Shown here piece by piece: positions 36,450 to 46,472 of a stretch of DNA of 64,000 nt. The DNA is taken from contig WNKI01000001.1 of NCBI GenBank assembly GCA_015350385.1, forward strand, positions 2,447,178-2,511,177. Reading direction: 5' to 3'. The DNA is from Aculops lycopersici (taxonomy: Eukaryota; Arthropoda; Arachnida; Trombidiformes; Eriophyidae). Position 1 is the stretch's first letter. Every line of letters starts with the position of its first letter. The position numbers were made by a program, and so were the translations under genes. The notes beneath the pieces were generated by a model. The model was not told the DNA's origin. It saw only the letters and a program-made list of their open reading frames with translations, and did no database searches.

Positions 36450-38492
36450 TTAAGACTTCTCCTCCTTCTTCTTGTCCTCCTCCGATGATTGCTGATGCTC
36501 CGATCCTGATGACGACTCTTGACTCGTTGACGACGATTGCCCCTCGCGCTCGGCAGCCATCTTCTTGTATGCCATCTCAAATAGCTTGAGCGATGCCTGC
36601 TGCAATTCATTTGTGGCATCCTTTATTGCCTGTGGTGTAATGTTGTCCTTGTTCGATAAAATCTCCCTAGTCTTTGAGATCTTTTCTTTGAGGCTCTCGT
36701 AGTCCTCGCTTGGCAATTGGGATTTGTACTCTTCCATCTTGGTCTCAGTGTCGTGGATGATACTTTCGGCTTGGTTCACCGACTCAATGACCTCTTTCTT
36801 TTGCTTATCCGCCTCGGCAAATTGCTCGGCCTGTCTGACCATGTTCTCTATGTCGTCCTTGCTCAAACCACCCGACGATCTAATGACTATTTGTTGCTCC
36901 TTTCCGGTTCCCTTGTCGCGAGCCGATACGTGCACAATACCGTTGGCATCGATGTCAAAAGTAACCTCGATCTGGGGAATACCACGGGGTGCTGGCGGAA
37001 TGCCGACCAATGAAAATTGACCTAGAATCTTGTTGTCAGATGCCATCTCACGCTCGCCTTGGAACACCTTGATCTCGACCTGAGTCTGACCATCGGCAGC
37101 GGTTGAGAAGACCTGACTCTTCTTGGTTGGGATTGTGGTATTTCTATTGATAAGCTTTGTGAAGACACCACCGAGTGTTTCAATACCTAGCGATAACGGG
37201 GTAACATCAAGAAGTAGAACATCCTTAATGTCTGATGTAAACACACCACCTTGAATTGCAGCTCCTACGGCGACAGCTTCATCCGGGTTAACCGACTTTG
37301 TTGGTGCCTTACCAAAGATGCTCTCCACTGTTTCTTGCACCTTTGGCATTCTAGACATACCACCGACTAATATAACTTCATCGATTTCCGATGGCTTAAC
37401 TTGAGCATCCTTCATGGCGAGCTTGCATGGCTCAATAGTTCGCTTGATCAAATCACTGACAAGTGATTCGAACTTTGCTCTCGTGAACTTAAGGTTCATG
37501 TGCTTGGGTCCGCTGGCGTCCATCGTCAAGTAGGGTAGGTTAATGTCAGTCTGAGGCGAGGAGGACAATTCGATCTTCGCTTTCTCGGCGGCCTCCTTGA
37601 GGCGTTGCATGGCCATCACATCCTTAGTTACATCAATTCCTTGTTCGCGTTTGAACTCGTTGGCGAGATAATTTACAAGAGCATTGTCGAAGTCTTCGCC
37701 ACCAAGGAATGTGTCACCGTTGGTTGACTTAACTTCAAACACACCCTCCTTGGAAATCTCCAAGATGGACACATCGAATGTTCCACCACCAAGATCGTAC
37801 ACAGCGACTAGTTTACCTTCTGATTTGTTGATTCCGTAAGCTAAAGCTGCGGCAGTGGGCTCGTTTATAGTACGTTTTACATTTAGACCAGCAATCTGGC
37901 CAGCATCTTTGGTTGCTTGACGCTGTGAGTCGTTGAAATAGGCTGGCACTGTGATGACTGCTTCAGTGACTTTTTTACCCAAATAGGCTTCAGCAGTTTC
38001 CTTCATTTTGGTGAGGACGAAAGCACCAATCTGAGAGGGAGAGTAAACTTTTCCATTGGCCTCCAACCAAGCGTCACCATTTGAGGCCTTGACAATCTTG
38101 AATGGAACCAGGTTCATGTCCTTCTGGGTTTCCTTATCATCAAACTTACGACCAATAAGACGCTTTGTTGCGTAGAATGTGTTCTTGGCATTAGTGATAG
38201 CTTGACGTCTAGCCGGCATACCAACGATACGCTCGCCTTCTGGTGTGAATGCAACAACCGATGGGGTTGTCCTCGAACCCTCGGCATTCTCGATGACTCT
38301 TGGCGTCTTACCCTCCATAACAGCGACACAGGAGTTTGTGGTACCCAAATCAATACCAATCACGGGACTGGAGGAGTACTCTGATTTGTATCTCCTCAAA
38401 ATAACGGAGCCGGTATTTCTTGGGCCGACGATAGCATACTTGGTTAGTGGGCCAACTTGCTTGGCAGCAAAGTGTAGTTGTCTGATTAACAT
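36450..38492 (-). CDS. HSPA9: Mitochondrial HSP70 (mortalin / GRP75)
   Basis: A 680-residue single-exon DnaK-type chaperone. The first ~45 residues are basic and free of acidic residues, as in a matrix-targeting presequence, followed by VIGIDLGTTNSCVAVMEGK. Other hallmarks are YFNDSQRQATKDAGQIAGL, VYDLGGGTFDVSILEI, VLLLDVTPLSLGIETLGG and the substrate-domain segment NTTIPTKKSQVFSTA. The sequence YKSEYSSSPVIGIDLG and the C-terminal Ser/Gln/Glu-rich tail match mitochondrial members; the cytosolic EEVD and ER KDEL endings are absent. It drives import through TIM23 and folds matrix proteins, and with HSCB helps iron-sulphur cluster transfer. It is head-to-head with the BRD-like gene; no perfect heat-shock element was seen in the shared 857-bp promoter. 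Confidence 0.96.
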   Translation of the reverse strand: MLIRQLHFAAKQVGPLTKYAIVGPRNTGSVILRRYKSEYSSSPVIGIDLGTTNSCVAVMEGKTPRVIENAEGSRTTPSVVAFTPEGERIVGMPARRQAITNAKNTFYATKRLIGRKFDDKETQKDMNLVPFKIVKASNGDAWLEANGKVYSPSQIGAFVLTKMKETAEAYLGKKVTEAVITVPAYFNDSQRQATKDAGQIAGLNVKRTINEPTAAALAYGINKSEGKLVAVYDLGGGTFDVSILEISKEGVFEVKSTNGDTFLGGEDFDNALVNYLANEFKREQGIDVTKDVMAMQRLKEAAEKAKIELSSSPQTDINLPYLTMDASGPKHMNLKFTRAKFESLVSDLIKRTIEPCKLAMKDAQVKPSEIDEVILVGGMSRMPKVQETVESIFGKAPTKSVNPDEAVAVGAAIQGGVFTSDIKDVLLLDVTPLSLGIETLGGVFTKLINRNTTIPTKKSQVFSTAADGQTQVEIKVFQGEREMASDNKILGQFSLVGIPPAPRGIPQIEVTFDIDANGIVHVSARDKGTGKEQQIVIRSSGGLSKDDIENMVRQAEQFAEADKQKKEVIESVNQAESIIHDTETKMEEYKSQLPSEDYESLKEKISKTREILSNKDNITPQAIKDATNELQQASLKLFEMAYKKMAAEREGQSSSTSQESSSGSEHQQSSEEDKKKEEKS

Positions 38493-39349
38493 GGTGATAA
38501 ATGTTACTTTGCCTTTGCGTGTTGATGTGATGAATCAGTTACAGATTTTGTTCACTCAATAATAAAGATCAAGTCTCTTTGTTTTCTAAACAGTAATAAC
38601 AGAGATTATGTAATTCTTGAAGAAAAATGTATTTAAATTATAATTTGATACGAGATTAAGTTAGTTAGCTAGGAGTAGGAAATTAATAATAGGTTTTGCG
38701 AAGACTTAAACCTGACCAATAGCATCGAAATTGAGAGAAAGTACAATCGGCGTGCAAGTCCGCAGTCTGCACGATGCGAAATGTCCAGAAACTGCTTGTA
38801 ATTTTGTTGACTAAAATTTGATCCTAGATTGCAAGTAGACATTGAACACTCGGCTCCACAGAGAGAAACTCACTAAAGTATAGAGTTCATAGTCAATTTT
38901 GTCCGTTGAAAATTGCGACTTTACTCCACGTCCTAACAAAACTTTGTATTCACTGTCTCGTTAAAACACGAAAAATTTAGTTTAAACTTCACCGCAGTGG
39001 CGCTGTTAAGTGCAGAGCGATTCTGATACGCTTCGCACTCATGCGATGAACATGCTTTTTCGGCCACCCTCGCACGCACAAGCTCTTCGTTGCTTGTCGC
39101 AGAGGTTGCAGCAGCGAGGGCGCCGGCTGAATTGTTCGCCGTCGCACGGGCCAAACCGTTCGAGAAAACTCCAGTCAAATTGGCTCGCAAACTGCAGGAA
39201 GAGCCGAGAGTTTTTGTGATTCTTGTAAATAAACTGCGGGGAACTTGGACAGACTCGATCTATTACTAGCAAGTTTTATGATAACAAACAAAATTATCAA
39301 AATAATCGCGACTAATTTATTTATTTTCAATTCACTGACTTAATGCATC
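38493..39349. promoter_or_regulatory. Bidirectional promoter region, HSP70 (-) and BRD7/9-like gene (+)
   Basis: An 857-bp interval between two divergent start codons. It is AT-rich near both starts, with a more GC-rich centre (about 39000-39150). No TATA box or heat-shock element array is convincing. The position alone argues for shared regulation. Confidence 0.4.
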
Positions 39350-40828
39350 ATGATTCGCATTCCTCCTATTGTCATAAATCTTAAGGATATTGAGGGTAAC
39401 AAGAGTGGCGAGGGGCACAAGAAGCATAAGAAGCACAAAAAACACAAAAAACATCACAAGCGCCACCACCATAAACATCATCACCACAAAGACCAACAAT
39501 CAGATGAAACAAAAGAGAAGCACGAGCATAGTGAGTTGGACAAACAACCACAAGAAGAGCTAACAGCTGATCAACAACAACAACAGAAACAAGACGAAAA
39601 ACATCTTGAGCTAAAAACTCCTGAACCAAGTGCAGAACAAGACCAGACAGCCGATTTGCCGCCAGCCGAATCACAACAAGGCGATGAAAAGGAGCCAGTT
39701 GAACAACCACCTGAGGAGAAGCAGGAAGGAAAACAACTAGAGCAACAGCATGAACCGCAAAAACAAAAGGCACACGAACCGCCACAACAACAACCCAAAA
39801 AGCAGCAACCTCAACGACAACAATACCAAAATCAACTCGACAAGAAAGCCGATGGAGCGGTGACATTAGCTGTGATCGGGCCCACCGTAGACCGAGGTGT
39901 TGAGCGAGTGCTCAGCCTAGAACAGGTTGTTGGGTATCTAAATGATGGTGCCGATGTAATCCCATCTGATATTGACGAGGAGCAACTTAGAGAGACTCTA
40001 CAGGCTGACCCAATCGACTGTGTTGAACCCACCGCCTTCGGATCTTACTTCCCTGTTCATGATTCAACATTTGCTAACTTAACCAAAGCCGATTCTGAGA
40101 TCATCCTTGATGTTTATGGAGCAAATCCTACCTGCTATGAGTACGCTAAAAGCATACAAGAGTTTGCTCATGGGACCAATTATCTTATGAAAATGGTTGA
40201 CTCTTTGTTAGATTTATTAACCGATGGTAAGCACAGGAAAGAGGCGGTTCCAATCCGGGAAAAGCTCCAAGAGGCCGTCACGACTGCCGCCCCTGTTCCT
40301 GATGTATTGATGACTGATGCCAATACGCCCCAGACTGTTGGCACCGCGGATGTTGTCATGCAAGATGTCTCGGGTGATGCGACAAAAGAGGATAGCGCAA
40401 TCAAAGAAAAGTTAAGTACCGAGGGTGAGTCAACCAAGGATGGTGGCACGCCAATGATTGATGGCGACGCGAAAGAGAAAACAGACGATGTCCAAGAACG
40501 ACTAAATGAAATTGATGCCTTACTAGCCGAATTGAGGTCAGTTCAGGAGGAGCGACTATCATCTTCAGCTGCACCTATCGAGCCCGATCAAGAGGAAACA
40601 CGACTCGCCAACCAAGTTCTCACCAAGCTGACAGAAGTCATCAAAGAGAAGGCCAAGCCGGGTGATATTAGTAACTCAGATTCAATATTCAAGGCTCTAG
40701 GTTTGAGCAAGAGCGATATTGAAAGCATTGTGAAACAAGCTGACCGCACTCCAGAAGCAGAGAAGCCCGAAGACGACACGACGGTAGAACCACAAACTCA
40801 TATTCAAGACATCCAACAGAGTACGTGA
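39350..40828 (+). CDS. BRD7/BRD9-like chromatin protein lacking a bromodomain
   Basis: A 492-residue single-exon protein. The N-terminus IRIPPIVINLKDIEG followed by a Lys/His run (residues 22-47) parallels the KLVLKV plus KHKKHK-type start of BRD7/BRD9. Residues ~225-300 (FGSYFPVHDSTFANLT, ILDVYGANPTCYEYAKSIQE, FAHGTNYLMKMVDSLLDLLT) align with the DUF3512 region of BRD7/9, which holds the SWI/SNF-binding part. A later segment ERLNEIDALLAELRSVQEER resembles their C-terminal coiled region. Between Lys/His run and DUF3512 there is only a ~120-residue Gln/Glu/Pro-rich stretch, with no bromodomain helices or acetyl-lysine-binding Asn. It would be a ncBAF/PBAF-type subunit without acetyl-lysine reading. 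The homology is by eye and moderate. Confidence 0.6.
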   Translation: MIRIPPIVINLKDIEGNKSGEGHKKHKKHKKHKKHHKRHHHKHHHHKDQQSDETKEKHEHSELDKQPQEELTADQQQQQKQDEKHLELKTPEPSAEQDQTADLPPAESQQGDEKEPVEQPPEEKQEGKQLEQQHEPQKQKAHEPPQQQPKKQQPQRQQYQNQLDKKADGAVTLAVIGPTVDRGVERVLSLEQVVGYLNDGADVIPSDIDEEQLRETLQADPIDCVEPTAFGSYFPVHDSTFANLTKADSEIILDVYGANPTCYEYAKSIQEFAHGTNYLMKMVDSLLDLLTDGKHRKEAVPIREKLQEAVTTAAPVPDVLMTDANTPQTVGTADVVMQDVSGDATKEDSAIKEKLSTEGESTKDGGTPMIDGDAKEKTDDVQERLNEIDALLAELRSVQEERLSSSAAPIEPDQEETRLANQVLTKLTEVIKEKAKPGDISNSDSIFKALGLSKSDIESIVKQADRTPEAEKPEDDTTVEPQTHIQDIQQST

Positions 40829-41384
40829 AATTAGCGACTATCTCCGTGGTCGAGAGGAATGTAAACATGATCACCGAATCAAAGGCATCGAACTAGAGCT
40901 AGTTCCAATAACAATTGCCTTACATTTATCAGTCGTAGAATTGATCTGCGAGTAGGAAAGACCGCAGTGTTGAAAGGCCGTCCTGCGTATCCTTTTCGAG
41001 CAGTTTGGATCGAGTGTGGCGCAATTGTTAAAATTAGCTTTAACTGAGAGACTCACATCGATCAGGCTGATACCAGCTTTCTATACATCCGTCAGTCGAT
41101 TGCTAACATGAACTTTAATGTTGAACTTTTTGAATTTGTAATAAATTTCAGCTTACTGACAAGAGTCAGTGAGTTTATGGTTCAAAATCTATTGCGAGTT
41201 ATCTTGTTTTATCTGATTTCGATCGATTATGGTCTTGAGCGAAGAGCCGTGTTGTGTGTGGTTGCAAAAATCTCCGCTAGAGTTTACCTTCATGGATAGT
41301 TGTTGTGGTTGGTGCATTGCTACTACACGTGACAGACTTCTATGTTCATTGCTACTTTAAGTTACCGAAAACACAGATGGCAAG
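40829..41384. other. Non-coding interval, BRD-like 3' UTR and SURF1 promoter
   Basis: No gene is recognised. Short frames on both strands lack domains. The last ~40 bases before 41385 are the probable SURF1 leader. Confidence 0.45.
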
Positions 41385-42158
41385 ATGAATTCTAACATCG
41401 TAAAATACGCATTATTATCCATGCCTCTAACCTCATTCGGGTTAGGAATCTGGCAAATCAGGAGACTCGAATGGAAGAAAGGTGTTATCAAGGAATTAGA
41501 CGAGAAGATCGTCAAGGAACCGATCGATTTGTTATCCATCGAATCACTCGAGGACTTGAATGATCTCGAGTATCAACCTGTCAAGGTGAAAGGTCACTTT
41601 GATCCAGATCCTAAACATCAATTATATTTAGAGCCCCGAACTCTCGTCGTTAACCGCGAAGCTTTATTTCGAGGCCGGACTGCCCACCAACAAAGTATTG
41701 GCGTCAATGTGATAACTCCATTTCATGTCGATGGAACCAATCTTCGTGTGCTAGTTAATCGTGGTTGGTTATCTCGTATGGGAAGAGATAATGTAGAGGA
41801 GAATGCACATATAGGACTAGGCAAAGAGACCGACTCTATTGAAGTAGTTGGACTACTACGAAAGAGCGACAAACGGCCTAGATATGGACTCAAGAACAAT
41901 GAGGCAACAAATTTCTGGCAAGTTAGAGATGTAGATGCAATAGCAAGAGTTTTAAACACTGCACCTGTATTTATTGATGCCAAAGAAGACGAGTCGAGGA
42001 CAGATGGCCCTTATGGAGGTCAGACTCAGTTGAATGTTAGGAATGAGCATCTCAACTATGCGATCACTTGGTTCTCCTTATCTGCCTTATGTGTAGCAAT
42101 GTGGTACACCAAGTATGGCAAAAGAGGTATATTCAAATTCAAGAGGACGGGTAGATGA
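41385..42158 (+). CDS. SURF1: SURF1-like cytochrome c oxidase assembly factor
   Basis: A 257-residue single-exon protein with the SURF1 two-helix topology. The first helix (YALLSMPLTSFGLGIWQIRRLEWKK) contains the conserved GxWQxxRxxWK-type motif. The soluble domain carries the hallmark VNRGWLSRM, an LGLLRKSDKRP-like EVVGLLRKSD segment, a PVFIDA strand and RNEHLNYAITWFSL leading to the second helix. SURF1 sits in the inner mitochondrial membrane and assists early assembly of complex IV subunit COX1 with heme a. The expected mitochondrial presequence is very short here: the first helix begins at residue ~8. The gene converges with the PKC gene, with 47 bp between the stop codons. Confidence 0.92.
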   Translation: MNSNIVKYALLSMPLTSFGLGIWQIRRLEWKKGVIKELDEKIVKEPIDLLSIESLEDLNDLEYQPVKVKGHFDPDPKHQLYLEPRTLVVNREALFRGRTAHQQSIGVNVITPFHVDGTNLRVLVNRGWLSRMGRDNVEENAHIGLGKETDSIEVVGLLRKSDKRPRYGLKNNEATNFWQVRDVDAIARVLNTAPVFIDAKEDESRTDGPYGGQTQLNVRNEHLNYAITWFSLSALCVAMWYTKYGKRGIFKFKRTGR

Positions 42159-42205
42159 TCAAAGGGTGTCTTTTTGTTAGATTCAATGATTATATTAGAT
42201 GGCAA

Positions 42206-44005
42206 CTACTTTTGTATCATGGAATTGAGTGATCCACTGTGGTAAGAGAATCCCTCGAAATCCTTTTGTGATATTTTATCCACAACTTCAATATTGTTTG
42301 CGGAGTTCGAAGTTAACGCCGTGTCACCGACATCGGCATCCCAAGTTTCATCAAGTCTCGACTCTTTCACTTCGACTGGCATCAGCCTTACGTCCTGGCT
42401 ATCAATATCAGCCCAATCTTCATGATTATAGTCGAAGAATGGGTGCTCCATTATTGCCTGCACTCCACCCTCCATGATCTGGCATCCGAGCCGCTGTCGT
42501 GGATCTTTGGTCAACAAACCCCTTATGATACTCTCAGCCTTGTTTACTTCATGACTCGAGTAGAGCTTTGGAAACTGGACCTCGTCTCTTACTATTGATT
42601 GATAGAGGAGTTCTGGATTGCTTTGTGCATCCTCGTGATCAAATGGCGAGCGACCGTAGAGCATCTCAAACATCAAGACACCTAGAGACCACCAGTCTAC
42701 AGAGAAGCCATACTCTTGCTCCTTGATAATCTCGGGGCTTATGTACCAAGGAGTTCCGAGGAAAGTTCTTGTCTTCATATTAGCGGTTTTTTTGAGATCT
42801 TTGGAGAGTCCGAAGTCGAGTAGCTTACAATGCCCATGAATATTCAAAATAATATTGTCTAGCTTGAGATCTCGATGAACAAATCCGAGATCATGTAAAA
42901 ACTTTATGGCTAGCACTATCTCAGCCGAATGAAATCTAGTTCTAGCTAAACTAAACCTGCCAGCCTTCTGTAGGTGATAAACTAGATCTTTTCCCTCAAC
43001 ATATTCCATAACGAAGAACAATCGATCCCTCGATTGGAAACAACAGTGTGCCGTCACTAGAAACAGGCACTGCCTTCCAATCTTGAGGATATCCCTTTCA
43101 GTGAATGCGCTTTCCGGATCACTTCTCATTATCAAATTTGTTTTCTCCAAAACTTTGATAGCAAACTGTCGGTTATTGGACTTGAGTCTCGCCAAATAAA
43201 CCTTGCTAAATGTACCCACTCCCAGGAGTTGCATCAACTCGAAGTCTTGTATCTGTAACCTGTTGCTCCAGTTATGTGATTTCTTACTGGTAGTATCGTT
43301 TGAACGACAATCTCTGCTTCGGGTCGCCACTTGACGCTTGTTAGCGTCCAACCGGCAACGAGGATCTACATTATCTTTGCACTCCCTGTGACATTTGAAG
43401 CTGCAACCACCCTTTCTTAGGCTGCATTCAAAGTCCAAGCCTCCAATACCAAATCCTTTGATGAAGGTGCCACAATGGTGGCAGTAGGTTGGCGCTATAA
43501 ATCGAGTTTCTTCAAACTTGTGACTGGATATAATCTGGGGTGTTGTTTCTGAAATCTGCAAGGTTGATAGATCCACCTGTTCTTCATCCTGTTTGTTGCA
43601 TTTGAAATCTATCAACTTTAGACACTTGTTGTGACTGATTAGATTGCACAACTTGCACTTGTGCCCAATCAGGCCCCAAATGAACTCGTCGCATTGTGAA
43701 CAATAAGTTAACTCGCTTAAAACAGTGGTTACAAATTTGTGGCCAACTATATTAGCAACCTTGTTATGCCTGATAGCATTTCTCTTTCCAATTTTATTCT
43801 TGATATCATTAATATAATCGGCAGCTCTCTCGGTAACACTAGCACTAGTGATTGATGTAATGGAAGATTTAGATGTTGTTAGAGTTTCAGTTGGCGAAGT
43901 TAGTAATGATGCTGATGTCGTTGTTGTTGTTGTGGTTGATATTTTGGAATTAGAGCTTCCGCTGATTCCTGCTAGAAGAGATTGTGCAAAACTAGAGATT
44001 GGCAT
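42206..44005 (-). CDS. Novel-type protein kinase C lacking the C2 domain
   Basis: A 599-residue single-exon kinase. A Ser/Thr-rich N-terminus is followed by a pseudosubstrate-like GKRNAIRHNK (Ala at the acceptor position, ~residue 78). Two C1 zinc fingers come next (89-136; 162-217), then an AGC kinase domain from ~255: GVGTFSKV, FAIKVLEK, VHRDLKLDN, LDFGLS, FLGTPWYISPE. The C-terminal tail has the hydrophobic motif FEGFSYHS. This order matches PKC-delta/theta, but the ~120-residue N-terminal C2-like domain is missing. The second C1 finger is irregular: the second zinc cysteine pair is spaced by six rather than two residues (CSLRKGGC). It should bind diacylglycerol through C1A. No upstream exon with a C2 domain is seen in the 463 bp before the next gene. 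Confidence 0.88.
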   Translation of the reverse strand: MPISSFAQSLLAGISGSSNSKISTTTTTTTSASLLTSPTETLTTSKSSITSITSASVTERAADYINDIKNKIGKRNAIRHNKVANIVGHKFVTTVLSELTYCSQCDEFIWGLIGHKCKLCNLISHNKCLKLIDFKCNKQDEEQVDLSTLQISETTPQIISSHKFEETRFIAPTYCHHCGTFIKGFGIGGLDFECSLRKGGCSFKCHRECKDNVDPRCRLDANKRQVATRSRDCRSNDTTSKKSHNWSNRLQIQDFELMQLLGVGTFSKVYLARLKSNNRQFAIKVLEKTNLIMRSDPESAFTERDILKIGRQCLFLVTAHCCFQSRDRLFFVMEYVEGKDLVYHLQKAGRFSLARTRFHSAEIVLAIKFLHDLGFVHRDLKLDNIILNIHGHCKLLDFGLSKDLKKTANMKTRTFLGTPWYISPEIIKEQEYGFSVDWWSLGVLMFEMLYGRSPFDHEDAQSNPELLYQSIVRDEVQFPKLYSSHEVNKAESIIRGLLTKDPRQRLGCQIMEGGVQAIMEHPFFDYNHEDWADIDSQDVRLMPVEVKESRLDETWDADVGDTALTSNSANNIEVVDKISQKDFEGFSYHSGSLNSMIQK

Positions 44006-44468
44006 CTTAACTGAGAGTCATTTGTAATGGTGGTTTTGGTTGCAAATTATTGATCCGCTCATGGATGATAACGAAGATTATTATTATTTACATGATACAT
44101 TGACAACGGAATTTGTTAAAAACCAGTGATGGCTTCAGTTTTTGGAGTAGCGATAAACAATTGGTTGCTGAAGTTCCCTGTGCCAGGTGAATTGGGGCCA
44201 CCTGAGCGGCCCGTAGTGATGCGCACTTTGTATATGCACGACCCCAAATCCTTGACCAGTTACCGATTTCTCACCACAATAATCTAACTGTGTCCATTGT
44301 GTTTGTGTGTGAGTTAGTAGGTGGTTGTGGCTACTATACAACAAGTGGAGGTCGTGCCGTTATGTTGATTCTTTGATTGGTGCGTGAATTTTGGATGCTG
44401 ATTATGAAGTGTTTCGAGTTAATATATACACAATAAGTAAAATAAGAGTTGTTGATTGTGGAGACCGT
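44006..44468. other. Non-coding interval between two minus-strand genes
   Basis: No gene is recognised. Specifically, no bisphosphatase motif (RHGE) that would extend the kinase at 44469 is seen on the minus strand here. Confidence 0.5.
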
Positions 44469-45233
44469 TCAACAAGTGGCCGGTTGCACTTGGGTCCGCC
44501 GCGTTGCGTATAGGTCAACTAGGTAGTGCATCAGAAGGAGCTGAACTTCGCTTCGACAATGATGAAAGTGCCAATCCTCTCCGGCGTTCATAATCTGTAT
44601 GTAGGTGTACTTGTTCTCATCCGGATCAAATCCTAGCGGCCGATATCTGCTCTCATAGTGCGCAATCCTTTGTTTGAAATCATTAATTGCATAGTCTTTG
44701 TTCTCGAAGCGCGAGTAATCTGGACTATTTGTCTTATGCCTAATGTTGACCTCTAAAATGCTTGGCTTGTTACATATGGATTCAATAAATAATAAATTGT
44801 AATTGTATTTACAAACAACAGTGTCATATATAATCTCTCTTCTATCTTTAGTTGAATTTGTTGCATCATAAATGGCAATTCTATTCTCTCCTTTGGCCAG
44901 CCAAGAGCATAGATCCTCTAGTGCACTAATGGCAAACTCGTTACGTAATTGCAATGCCTGCTCATTGTGTGAGCTAAAGAAGTCATGCGCCGTATAGTCG
45001 GTGGATAGGCGCCGGTATTGGCCAACATTGAAAATCCGACACTCGAAGCCGCGATCGTCTAAAAACGACTCTAGGCTTTGTGATATGAATGTCTTGCCAC
45101 GAGCTGGCAGGCCGACCATAGCGATGACATCATGTTTCATATTAAGTCGTGGTCCAATAGTCGTTTTTGAGTGTAATGAAAGTTTCTTGGTTGCGCGCGT
45201 GTCAAGGGTTGAAGGTGGTCGCACCTGTTGCAC
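44469..45233 (-). CDS. 6-phosphofructo-2-kinase domain protein without the bisphosphatase half
   Basis: A 254-residue single-exon protein covering only the kinase half of PFKFB enzymes, which make fructose 2,6-bisphosphate, the activator of glycolysis. Walker A is GLPARGKTFIS (residues 41-51), followed by IFNVGQYRR (the usual sequence has GDYRR), the DATNSTKDRRE segment, SICNKPSILEVNIRH, and SPDYSRFENKDYAINDFKQRI with YIQIMNAGEDW. The usual hinge (TPRSIYLCRHGE) should follow HYLVDLYATRRT, but the frame stops 7 residues later. No histidine-phosphatase motif is visible nearby. The product would be monofunctional, or the gene is truncated. ATG 45139 (MKHDVIAMVGLPARGK) is an alternative start; the longer one at 45233 adds a basic Thr-rich leader. 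Confidence 0.85.
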   Translation of the reverse strand: MQQVRPPSTLDTRATKKLSLHSKTTIGPRLNMKHDVIAMVGLPARGKTFISQSLESFLDDRGFECRIFNVGQYRRLSTDYTAHDFFSSHNEQALQLRNEFAISALEDLCSWLAKGENRIAIYDATNSTKDRREIIYDTVVCKYNYNLLFIESICNKPSILEVNIRHKTNSPDYSRFENKDYAINDFKQRIAHYESRYRPLGFDPDENKYTYIQIMNAGEDWHFHHCRSEVQLLLMHYLVDLYATRRTQVQPATC

Positions 45234-46435
45234 TCGCGCTCGGGTTTGTTGTTGTTGTTTTTTCTACCTGCTGTCAAGTGTAACTTGGTTGTTTCTTCTT
45301 TGTGTTGTTCTTTCTAGTATAAGAAAAAGTTTAATCTCTGCTGTAATTGAACCCTTCAAGTTTGGGGGTTCATAAAACAAAACTTTTGAGGTCGATTAAA
45401 ATTACATCAATCGAAACGAATGAGAGACAAAACTTTTTGTATCCGTTAAGTTGATCAATCGCTCACTCGGCCGCTCGCTCGCTTGTCAGTTTTGTTGACT
45501 GATTTGGATTAAAGTTCGCGAGCTCTTATATCATGTCTCGCGATCGCTGTGGACGACACTTTGGCGTCAGCCTGGTGGAGTTGGCTATCGTTGTCATCGG
45601 AATCGTTGGTAGAGTCGGTGTCTGGATACAGGCAAAAAGCTAGCCGGCTCCCGTCAGCGTAATGCGATGCCACTGCAACCACCGCGACCGCCTGACGCGC
45701 CTTTGCACCGCAACACTCACAGTGGGCATCAATAGGGAGAGAGACAGTCGCACAACTATGAATAGAACCACAGCAACAACCGGCGGCGCCACCAAACCCA
45801 GAGGCAACCGCAGCAGTAGCAGTAGCACTAGTGACATCAACCAGCCGGAGAGAGGGCATAGTGGAAAAGTATGAAGAAGGAGACGTAGCGAGCAACCGCG
45901 GAGTTAGTTTGGGGCGAGCGAGCTTGCACTCCGGCAGTTTGTCGTCCCTAACTCTGAGTTTAGCTTTCAATCTGGCCAGCCAATTGGTGTCAAGAGAACC
46001 AATCGCCGGGCTGGTTAATGCGCTGCATTAATTTCGGTGTTGGTGTTAGTGTTGAAGTGTGTAATAATTAATGCATGGACTTGTTGTCTTGGAATTAGCT
46101 GCGCGCGCTAGCGCGCTCGGCGCCACCACTTGTTGCGCGCGGCGCGCCTAACAGTAGTACAAAACTCACGAGTATCAAAAAGAGATCTCTCTGCTTTTCT
46201 CTTTCTGTTTCCATTAAAGTTTGTATGTATGTTTGCACTAGCCCCAAGAGTTTTCCACCACAACCATCAACATCATCGGACTGCAACAACCGCCAGCTGA
46301 TTTGTGCAGAGTATTTACATTTACTGCCACTTACACTTGTTGCCTCTACCCAGCAAACCACTTGAACGAGATCACAAAAGTGTCATCATCTCCCACTCCA
46401 TGTTCGCCTTCGCTTTTGTTTCTCTCCGACTCTGA

Positions 46436-46472
<37 letters not shown>

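Noticed and set aside
38493..39349. Heat-shock element array in the HSP70 promoter
   Set aside because: No run of alternating GAA/TTC units was found; the mitochondrial form need not have one.
39381..39866. 161-codon minus-strand frame
   Set aside because: Antisense image of the Lys/His/Gln-rich BRD-like coding sequence.
45509..46031. Overlapping frames on both strands with Cys- and Ala-rich products
   Set aside because: GC-skewed low-complexity region; no domain; antisense overlap.
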